A stretch of DNA of 18,069 nt, taken from contig JAICLN010000034.1 of assembly GCA_025925615.1 (NCBI GenBank), forward strand, positions 1-18,069, given 5' to 3'. Made by a program: the position numbers and the translations under genes. Below, piece by piece: positions 13,044-18,069 of this stretch; within the stretch, counting starts at the first letter, position 1; every line of letters starts with the position of its first letter. Under the pieces are notes generated by a model. The model was not told the origin of the DNA. It saw only the letters and a program-made list of their open reading frames with translations, and searched no databases. The DNA is from Actinomycetospora sp. (GTDB taxonomy: Bacteria > Actinomycetota > Actinomycetes > Mycobacteriales > Pseudonocardiaceae).

Positions 13044-13062
13044 CCACCATGGTGCTCCGCCC
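13044..13062. repeat. Copy 1 of a 19-bp repeat with palindrome CACCATGGTG
   Basis: CCACCATGGTGCTCCGCCC lies 20 to 38 nt upstream of the ctaG start. A second copy with one mismatch is at 14398-14416, upstream of the L,D-transpeptidase gene. Both contain the 10-bp palindrome CACCATGGTG in the same orientation. A regulator site is possible, but so is chance in this GC-rich sequence. Confidence 0.3.
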
Positions 13063-13065
13063 CCG

Positions 13066-13095
13066 CCCACCCGGCAGCGCGCCGGGGCGGGTGGG
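13066..13095 (-). terminator. Probable hairpin terminator after the L,D-transpeptidase gene
   Basis: CCCACCCG (13066-13073) and CGGGTGGG (13088-13095) form a perfect 8-bp stem around a 14-nt GC-rich loop that can pair further. It lies between the transpeptidase stop (13110) and the ctaG start. There is no T-run. Confidence 0.5.
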
Positions 13096-13109
13096 TCAGC
13101 GGACGTCGG

Positions 13110-14309
13110 TCACACCGGGAGCGCGGAGAGCTTCTGCCACTCCGGCCAGGTGAGCGACCAGTCGTAGATGTCGGTGCGCGGCATCGGGACCGGGCTGCCG
13201 GTGACCTCGACCGGGTCGCCGAACAGCGCGGTGTTGAAGTAGTTCTCCGCGTCCTGCGTCGAGAGGTTGACGCAGCCGTGGGTCACGTTCTCGCTGCCCT
13301 GGGCGCCCTCGGAGAGCGGGTTGGCGTGGATGAACTCGCCGTTGTTGGAGATCCGGACCGCCCAGTGCTCCGGCACGTTGTTGTAGCCGTACGCGGGGTT
13401 GGACATGAGCACCGTCTGCTGCTTGCTCATGACGACGTGGACGCCGTTGGTGGTGTTGCGGTTCGGGTCCGAGCCCAGCCCGTAGCTGGCCGGCACGTCC
13501 ATGAGGGTCTTCCCGGCCCCGTCCACCACGGTCATGTGGAACGAGTTCACGTCGGCCTTGACGATCTGCGCCCGGCCGATGGTGAAGTGTGAGCTCACGT
13601 TCTCCGCGCCCCAGCTGCCGCCGCCGACGTCGACACCCTGCAGGTTCGCGGCCACGGTCACCTGCGTCCCGGGCTTCCAGTAGCCCTCCGGCCGCCAGTG
13701 CACCCGCGAGCCCTGCTCGGTGTCGGGCAGCCAGCCCCACGAGCCCGTGGTCGGCACCGAGGTCTGCACCGAGAGCGCCCGCTGCGCGGCCGCCTTGTCG
13801 GCGACGGTGCCGTCGAACTGCACGATGATCGGCGCCGCGATCCCGACGGACGCCCCGTCCGCGATGTTGAGGTTCGCGCCGACCTTGTTCTGGGGCGTCA
13901 CCGTGGTGAACGAGCCGGTCAGCGGCTGGGCCGCGCCGTTCCCGTCGAGCACGACGCCCTTCCACGTGTACGTGGCGGCGTAGGCGAGGGTCACGGTGCT
14001 CGTCCAGCCGTCCGGGGTGGGACGCCCGGCCACCGCCGCGCCGTCCGGGCCGACGAGGGCGATGTCGGTGAGCCGGCCGTCGGCGACGTGGACGCTCGCC
14101 GGCTGGGCGGGAGCGACGTCGGTCGCGCCGGCGGCCGGCGTCGTCGTGACCCGCACCGGTGGGGCCGACGGGGCCTCCGCCTCCGACGACGACCCGCCCG
14201 ACGAGCCGGGACCCGCATTCGCCCGTTCGATGTTGCCCCACACGGTCACCGCGGCGAGCGCCACCGCGAACACGACCATCACCCCGAGCAGAGCCCGCCC
14301 GAGCGCCAT
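13110..14309 (-). CDS. L,D-transpeptidase (YkuD domain) with Ig-like modules
   Basis: The 399-aa exported enzyme makes 3-3 crosslinks in peptidoglycan in actinobacteria (family knowledge). An N-terminal hydrophobic segment (LLGVMVVFAVALAAVTVWG, about 7-25) is a signal peptide or membrane anchor; no lipobox cysteine follows it. A Ser/Glu/Pro linker (33-52) leads to two Ig-like modules (about 52-137 and 140-245) and a YkuD catalytic domain (about 246-372). The active-site motif is H344-G-C346-V-N-L-S, with H328 in EFIHANPL as a further active-site His, so the enzyme looks intact. I chose ATG 14309 because it begins directly before the hydrophobic segment. In-frame GTG codons at 14339 and 14324 would add a Cys-containing leader and have no better ribosome site, so the start is uncertain. 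It is not evidently linked to catabolism. Confidence 0.9.
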   Translation of the reverse strand: MALGRALLGVMVVFAVALAAVTVWGNIERANAGPGSSGGSSSEAEAPSAPPVRVTTTPAAGATDVAPAQPASVHVADGRLTDIALVGPDGAAVAGRPTPDGWTSTVTLAYAATYTWKGVVLDGNGAAQPLTGSFTTVTPQNKVGANLNIADGASVGIAAPIIVQFDGTVADKAAAQRALSVQTSVPTTGSWGWLPDTEQGSRVHWRPEGYWKPGTQVTVAANLQGVDVGGGSWGAENVSSHFTIGRAQIVKADVNSFHMTVVDGAGKTLMDVPASYGLGSDPNRNTTNGVHVVMSKQQTVLMSNPAYGYNNVPEHWAVRISNNGEFIHANPLSEGAQGSENVTHGCVNLSTQDAENYFNTALFGDPVEVTGSPVPMPRTDIYDWSLTWPEWQKLSALPV

Positions 14310-14462
14310 CGACCCACACCCCACACACGTCGGCGTCACCTACGGCCACGGACCGTCCCCGGGCCTCACCGTCGGACGTCCTGCGCCCGACACGGTTCCA
14401 CCATGGTGCCCCGCCCGTGACACGGACGTGGAGCGGCGCACCGGTGCGGCGCGATTCGTGAC
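14310..14462. other. Intergenic region upstream of the L,D-transpeptidase gene
   Basis: These 153 nt hold no gene I can support. They contain the second 19-bp repeat (14398-14416) and a 12-bp perfect palindrome CGCACCGGTGCG (14437-14448) just after the synthase stop. The palindrome has no loop and no T-run and is not a good terminator. No clear -10/-35 pair is seen for the transpeptidase. Confidence 0.3.
14398..14416. repeat. Copy 2 of a 19-bp repeat with palindrome CACCATGGTG
   Basis: CCACCATGGTGCCCCGCCC differs from the copy at 13044-13062 at one position. It lies about 90 nt upstream of the chosen transpeptidase start. See copy 1 for the comparison. Confidence 0.3.
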
Positions 14463-15596
14463 CTACCGCCCCGGGATGGGCCTGCCCGAGAAGAGGTACT
14501 TCTGGGCGAGGGCGACCGGGTCGTAGGCGGGTGCGGTCGACACCGCGGGCTCGGACTCGGCGGTCGTCACCGGCCGGGTCTGGACGATGCACACCGGATC
14601 GCCCGCGCGGCGGTGCCGGCCGATCACCCACTCCACGTCGACCGGGTGCCCGTAGTGCTCCTCGATCGAGATGACGGCCGCGGCGATCGCGCCGATCTGC
14701 TCGTCGTCGAGCACCCGCCGGTCGGCGAGCTTCGCGGGCATCTCGATCTCGGTGACGGCGCCGACCGCGAAGTCGAACGCGCTCACGATCTTCTTGTGAG
14801 CCACGTCGTAGCGCAGCACGCGGCCGTCGGCCTTGCCGATCTCGACGTGGTCGGGGTCGACGAGGCCCTGGACGATCGCCTCGCCCCAGCCCCAGCTGGT
14901 CTCGACGACGATGCGGTCGCGCTTGCCGGTGACGGGGTGCACCGAGAACGCCACGCCCGAGGCGCGGGCGTGGATGAGCTCGATGACACCGACCGCGATC
15001 GGCATGTCGTGGTGGCTGATGCCGCGGCGCAGCCGGTAGGCCAGGGCCCGGGCGGTGAACAGCGACCCCCAGCAGCGCCGCACCGACTCGAGCACGCGCT
15101 CGATCCCCGAGACGCCGAGGTAGGTGTCGAAGATCCCGGCGAACGACGCGTCGGCGGCGTCCTCCCCGGTGGCCGACGAGCGCACCGCGACCGGCACGTT
15201 GACGTCGACGCAGCGCAGGCACAGCTCCTCGTAGGCCTCGGTGAGCCGTCCGGCGAGGTGCTCGCTCATCGGTGTGGCCGTGAACAGCTCGCGGATCGCG
15301 GCCGAGGCCTGCTCGACCTCGGCGTCGGTCGGCCCGGTGCCCAGCCCGGCGAGCACCTCGTCGATCCGCCCGTCGAGACCGGACTCCCGGCAGTGGCGCC
15401 GGTAGGCGTCCACGGTCACGGCGAAGCCCTGCGGGACCTGGACCCCGGAGGCGAGCAGCTCGGCGAGGCGGCCCATCTTCGCGCCGCCGCACGCCACCGC
15501 CTGCTCGGGCGCGACCTCGTCGAGCCAGGCGATCGCCTCGCAGCTGTGCCGTTCCGGCGCGGCGCCCGTGGCGGGCTCCACCGGCGCCGACGTCAC
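14463..15596 (-). CDS. ATP-binding (PEP synthase N-domain) subunit of a probable aryl phosphate synthase
   Basis: The 377-aa protein is a stand-alone pyruvate-phosphate-dikinase/PEP-synthase ATP-grasp domain. The glycine-rich start is CGGAKMGRLAELLASG, followed by VPQGFAVTVDAY. The nucleotide-binding block is VPVAVRSSATGEDAADASFAG (about 135-154). Then come ASGVAFSVHPVTGKRD, ETSWGWGEAIVQG and the closing DVEWVI with VCIVQTRPVT. It lacks the phosphohistidine domain, which is encoded by the overlapping upstream gene (GTGA overlap; GTG start at 15596). Size and order match subunit 2 (about 40 kDa) of phenylphosphate synthase of Thauera aromatica and the CreH/CreI type 4-cresol-phosphorylating pair of Corynebacterium glutamicum (family knowledge). 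It would use ATP to phosphorylate the His of its partner. A true PEP synthase is unlikely, because that is one polypeptide with the ATP domain first. Confidence 0.87.
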   Translation of the reverse strand: MTSAPVEPATGAAPERHSCEAIAWLDEVAPEQAVACGGAKMGRLAELLASGVQVPQGFAVTVDAYRRHCRESGLDGRIDEVLAGLGTGPTDAEVEQASAAIRELFTATPMSEHLAGRLTEAYEELCLRCVDVNVPVAVRSSATGEDAADASFAGIFDTYLGVSGIERVLESVRRCWGSLFTARALAYRLRRGISHHDMPIAVGVIELIHARASGVAFSVHPVTGKRDRIVVETSWGWGEAIVQGLVDPDHVEIGKADGRVLRYDVAHKKIVSAFDFAVGAVTEIEMPAKLADRRVLDDEQIGAIAAAVISIEEHYGHPVDVEWVIGRHRRAGDPVCIVQTRPVTTAESEPAVSTAPAYDPVALAQKYLFSGRPIPGR

Positions 15597-17377
15597 GCGG
15601 GCACCTCCGGAGCGCTCCCGACGGCGGACGGCGCGACGTCCGCCGCCCGGGTCAGCACCGTCACGGTGCCGCTGGTGCCGTCCACCTCGACCTCGTCGCC
15701 ATCGTTGATCGACATCGTCGCGATGCCGGTCGCGGTCACCGTCGGGACGCCGTACTCGCGCCCGACGATCGCGGCGTGCGAGAGCATGCCGCCGCCGTCG
15801 CAGACCGCGCCGGCGATCTTGCCGAACGCCGGGGTCCAGTTCGGCGAGGTCGACTCGCAGACCAGGATCGAGCCGGGCTCGAGCCGGTGGAGCTCGTCCG
15901 AGGACTGCAGGATCCGTGCGATCCCACGCGCGGTGCCCTTCGCCGCGGCCACGCCGGTGATCGTCGTCTGGGCGGCGGCATCCGGGTTCTGGACGGCCCT
16001 GATCGACTGCGGGTTCAGTCCGAAGATCTCGATGAGGATCGGGTCCTCGACCGCCTCCGGGATGGTCCCCAGCACCTTGGGCATCTCGCCGCGGCGGTGG
16101 TGCCAGTGGTCGAAGTACTGGCGGCGGGCGTCGACCAGGCTGCGCAGGTTCGCGTCGTAGGGCTTGTCGCCGGTGGCGACGTCGCGCAGCTCGGGCCAGA
16201 ACAGGTAGAGCATGTCGTCCTGGTGGTCGGCCTTGACCCGGTTCGCCAGCTCCTGGCAGCCCCAGCGCAGCGGCAGCATGACCTTGAGATCGATGTAGTA
16301 GTTGTGGTCGTCCTGCCACCAGGGGAAGTTGGCCTCCTGGTTGGACGCGAGCCCGGCGTCGAAGACCGCCTGCTCCTCGCGGGTGAGCCCGGCGCGGGCG
16401 TTCTCGATCGCCTCCTCGCGCTCGGCCATCGCGTTGGCGGCCGCACGGTCGAAGTCGTGGGGGTCCTTGCGCTGCAGGAACGTCTTCACCAGGTCCAGCG
16501 GGATCGTGTTGTCCTCGATCCAGCTCGGGACGCCGACGTCGCAGGTCGCCTCGGCGCGGTAGCCGTAGATCTGGAGGAAGGCGTCGAACTCGGTCAGCCA
16601 GACCGAGGCGGCGCCGCCGTGGCGGGCGAGGGCGTCGCGCAGCTGCCCGCCGTCGTGTGCCTCGAAGACCGGCTCGAGCCCCGCGGCCCGCGCCGCCAGG
16701 GCGAGGTCGTAGAGCTTCCGGTCGGTCTCCATGATCTTGGTGTCCTCGCCCTGGAGGAACTTGCCGATCTCGTTCGGGTTGATGCCCATGTCCGCGCAGG
16801 CGCCGTAGAAGCCCAGGAAGTTCGCGAGCATCGGGTACATGACGCCGAAGTGGATCTCCATCGCCCGCTTGTGGTAACGCCGGGACTGCCCGAGCAGGGT
16901 CGGGAGGTCGTCGCCCCGGACCTGGGTGAAGTCGATGCCGCGGAAGTACGACCAGGTGTTCTCCAGCTCGTCCCGGCCGGACTCCCAGATGCTGCGGTAG
17001 TTGGTGAGGAAGTGCGGGAGGTTGGTCGCGATGCGCCCGGCGCGCGCCTCGATCTCGCGGGGGTCGGTCTCGGGCAGCGCCGAGCCGTAGAGGTGGGTGC
17101 CGGCGAACCGGGCGGTGACACCGCGGCCGGGCGGGAGCGGCAGCGACTCCGCGGCGTGCTGGGTGCCCCAGCAGTAGCCGTCGCCGCTCCAGAGCGTCGA
17201 GCCGAGCGGCGTCAGGCCGCGCGACCAGTGGAAGTCGAGGAACCAGAACGAGTTCTCGTCACCGGGCCGGAACGGGCCCGCGGGGTCGACGATCCACGGC
17301 ATGTCGAAGTACTCGGGCTTGTAGCCCGGGTACCACTCGCCCGTGCTGTACGCGTCGACCGGCACGACGTTCGCCAT
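15593..17377 (-). CDS. Phosphohistidine subunit of a probable aryl phosphate (phenylphosphate) synthase
   Basis: The 594-aa protein has a long N-terminal and central part (about 1-465) of PEP-utilising-enzyme type, rich in Trp, Tyr and Phe, for example ENSFWFLDFHWSRGL and NFPWWQDDHNYYIDL. A C-terminal swivelling phosphohistidine domain follows (about 470-577). The phospho-accepting residue is H534 in DGGGMLSHAAIVGREYGVP, the family TSH/LSH motif, preceded by STSPNWTPAF. It has no ATP-grasp domain and no PEP/pyruvate-binding barrel, so it must work with the overlapping gene product. Size fits subunit 1 (about 70 kDa) of phenylphosphate synthase. It would carry phosphate from ATP to the hydroxyl of a phenol. 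The ATG at 17377 has GAGGAGGG 4 nt upstream; a longer in-frame start at 17443 would run through the operator and is rejected. Other phosphohistidine transferases of this superfamily act on drugs such as rifampicin, so the substrate remains an inference from context. Confidence 0.85.
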   Translation of the reverse strand: MANVVPVDAYSTGEWYPGYKPEYFDMPWIVDPAGPFRPGDENSFWFLDFHWSRGLTPLGSTLWSGDGYCWGTQHAAESLPLPPGRGVTARFAGTHLYGSALPETDPREIEARAGRIATNLPHFLTNYRSIWESGRDELENTWSYFRGIDFTQVRGDDLPTLLGQSRRYHKRAMEIHFGVMYPMLANFLGFYGACADMGINPNEIGKFLQGEDTKIMETDRKLYDLALAARAAGLEPVFEAHDGGQLRDALARHGGAASVWLTEFDAFLQIYGYRAEATCDVGVPSWIEDNTIPLDLVKTFLQRKDPHDFDRAAANAMAEREEAIENARAGLTREEQAVFDAGLASNQEANFPWWQDDHNYYIDLKVMLPLRWGCQELANRVKADHQDDMLYLFWPELRDVATGDKPYDANLRSLVDARRQYFDHWHHRRGEMPKVLGTIPEAVEDPILIEIFGLNPQSIRAVQNPDAAAQTTITGVAAAKGTARGIARILQSSDELHRLEPGSILVCESTSPNWTPAFGKIAGAVCDGGGMLSHAAIVGREYGVPTVTATGIATMSINDGDEVEVDGTSGTVTVLTRAADVAPSAVGSAPEVPA

Positions 17378-17381
17378 CTGA

Positions 17382-17389
17382 CCCTCCTC
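17382..17389 (-). promoter_or_regulatory. Ribosome binding site fixing the start of the phosphohistidine subunit
   Basis: On the minus strand GAGGAGGG ends 4 nt before ATG 17377, the best ribosome site in the window. It rules in this start over the in-frame codon at 17443. Confidence 0.8.
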
Positions 17390-17442
17390 GGCGATGAGAT
17401 CGAGCAGACCGTGATCCAAGCGCGAGAGTGACGCAAGCAACA

Positions 17443-17461
17443 CGTTCGCGGGGACGGAACG
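17443..17461. promoter_or_regulatory. Second copy of the shared operator, upstream of the synthase operon
   Basis: CGTTCGC-GGGGA-CGGAACG has the same 7-5-7 layout as the operator at 4057-4075, with a perfect right arm and two changed bases in the left arm. It lies 66 nt upstream of the synthase ATG, in the divergent gap before the HAD gene. An ACGTTC/GAACGT inverted pair extends it by one base at each side. A possible further half-site GCGAACG lies at 17472-17478. No clear -10 box was found for the synthase on this strand. Confidence 0.6.
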
Positions 17462-17507
17462 TTGCTCCCGGGCGAACGGGATGGTCCCGGGTCATCCGGA
17501 GGGGGCC

Positions 17508-17513
17508 TAGCGT
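17508..17513 (+). promoter_or_regulatory. Predicted -10 box for a leaderless HAD transcript
   Basis: TAGCGT ends 7 nt before ATG 17521, so transcription would begin at or next to the start codon. This is the usual layout of leaderless actinobacterial genes. The nearest purine-rich sequence (GGAGGGGG, 17498-17505) is too far away for a normal ribosome site. Confidence 0.45.
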
Positions 17514-17520
17514 TCGGGCG

Positions 17521-18069
17521 ATGAGCACCCCCCGAGCGCTGCTGCTCGACATCGGCGGAGTCCTGCTCACCTCGGCGCACGAGCGGATGTCCGACCTCGG
17601 GGCCCGGCACCCGGACCTCGCGGCGTTCTTCGACGTCCGCGGTCTGCTCGGTCCGCGCCCCGACGAGGCCTGGGACGCCGTGCTCGCCGAGCGGGCGAGC
17701 GAGCGCGGGTACTGGGCGGCCCGGGCGGCCGAGTACGCGGAGCTCGTGGGGGACCGGTCGGGTCGGGGCGTGCCGGCCCTCATGGACGTGCTCTATCCCG
17801 ACGACGAGACCGACCCGGTCGGGCCCTTCCGCCCCGAGGTCATCGCGCTCATGGACGACGCCCGGGCGGCGGGCCTCGTCGTGGCGGCGCTGACCAACGA
17901 CCTCGCGGCCTTCCACGGCGAGGCGGACCTGGGCGACCACCCGGTGCTCGGCCGCTTCGACGTGGTCGTCGACGGGTCCGTGACGGGGGTGCTCAAGCCC
18001 GACCCGGGCGCCTACCGGCTGGCGGTCGAGGCCGTCGGCCGGGCCGCGGACGAGATCGTGTTCCTCGAC
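17521..18069 (+). CDS. HAD-superfamily hydrolase (partial, runs off the right edge)
   Basis: The 183 visible residues have the haloacid-dehalogenase motifs in order. The nucleophile D10 is in LLLDIGGVLL, motif II is T125-N126 in AALTNDLAAF, motif III is K159 in GVLKPDPGAYRLAV, and motif IV begins at the edge (IVFLD). A cap insert of about 80 residues lies between motifs I and II. The DIGG form, with Gly in place of the second Asp, is common among phosphatase-like members of subfamily I. The gene is divergent from the aryl phosphate synthase operon, with 143 nt between start codons, and may share the operator at 17443-17461. It could be a phosphatase for aryl phosphates or another small phosphate ester, or a dehalogenase-like hydrolase. 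The sequence does not decide. The stop codon lies outside the window. Confidence 0.85.
   Translation, partial: MSTPRALLLDIGGVLLTSAHERMSDLGARHPDLAAFFDVRGLLGPRPDEAWDAVLAERASERGYWAARAAEYAELVGDRSGRGVPALMDVLYPDDETDPVGPFRPEVIALMDDARAAGLVVAALTNDLAAFHGEADLGDHPVLGRFDVVVDGSVTGVLKPDPGAYRLAVEAVGRAADEIVFLD

Noticed and set aside
10388..13153. A 921-codon rightward open frame
   Set aside because: It is antisense to the Rieske oxygenase and CtaG genes, has His/Asp/Arg-rich composition and no recognisable domain.
14437..14448. Perfect palindrome CGCACCGGTGCG as a terminator of the synthase operon
   Set aside because: It has no loop and no T-run, and short GC palindromes are frequent in this sequence. It is noted only as part of the intergenic region.
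14463..17377. A single PEP synthase gene broken by a frameshift
   Set aside because: The domain order is reversed relative to PEP synthase (phosphohistidine part first, ATP part second), and the junction is a clean GTGA start/stop overlap, so these are two genuine genes.
17343..17443. A longer N-terminus for the phosphohistidine subunit starting at 17443
   Set aside because: It would begin at the edge of the operator copy and has no ribosome site, whereas ATG 17377 has GAGGAGGG at ideal spacing.
1..18069. Mobile elements, CRISPR arrays, tRNA or rRNA genes, riboswitches
   Set aside because: I found no transposase or integrase, no regularly spaced repeats, no cloverleaf or rRNA-like stretch and no recognisable riboswitch core. 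Covariance-model searches were not possible here.

Overview
The window is very GC-rich, with strong G/C bias at third codon positions, many GTG starts, TANNNT-type -10 boxes and a likely leaderless gene. This points to a high-GC actinomycete, and the gene content resembles Pseudonocardia or its relatives (inference; no marker gene is present). Most of it is a catabolic island for a phenolic compound. It has no tRNA, rRNA, CRISPR array, insertion sequence or integrase that I can see.

Layout. (a) 1-94: the last codons of an unidentified rightward gene. (b) 4010-142, leftward: a tight four-gene operon of two paralogous type I extradiol dioxygenases (XylE-like), a histidine phosphatase and an IclR regulator. 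(c) 3966-4111: a divergent promoter region with a 19-bp palindrome plus an extra direct half-site. (d) 4112-9230, rightward: an unknown 235-aa protein, a second IclR regulator, 2-oxopent-4-enoate hydratase, 4-oxalocrotonate decarboxylase, 4-oxalocrotonate tautomerase, a Rieske ferredoxin and a cytochrome P450, closed by a strong hairpin at 9246-9285 shared with the facing operon. (e) 11992-9301, leftward: a Rieske ring-hydroxylating oxygenase of the phthalate dioxygenase/LigX type, a translationally coupled zinc-ribbon protein, an unknown protein and a UspA-like protein. (f) 13024-12086 and 14309-13110, leftward: a CtaG-type cytochrome oxidase assembly membrane protein and an L,D-transpeptidase, probably general cell functions. 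(g) 17377-14463, leftward: two overlapping genes that split a PEP-synthase-like enzyme into a phosphohistidine subunit and an ATP-grasp subunit, in the order seen in phenylphosphate synthase. (h) 17521 to the end, rightward: a partial HAD-family hydrolase.

How the genes may work together (inference). The two-subunit synthase would phosphorylate a phenol to an aryl phosphate at the cost of ATP. The Rieske oxygenase and/or the P450 would oxidise the anionic phospho-substrate. The histidine phosphatase (or the HAD protein) would remove the phosphate to release a catechol. The extradiol dioxygenases would cleave the ring, and the tautomerase, decarboxylase and hydratase would carry the product down the meta-cleavage lower pathway. 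The semialdehyde dehydrogenase, the aldolase/acylating aldehyde dehydrogenase pair and an electron-transfer reductase are not in the window.

The strongest support for one regulon is a shared palindrome, CGTTCCG-N5-CGGAACG. It is perfect between the divergent operons (4057-4075), close to perfect upstream of the synthase (17443-17461), and degenerate upstream of the Rieske oxygenase (12062-12080). One or both IclR proteins are the obvious candidates to bind it.
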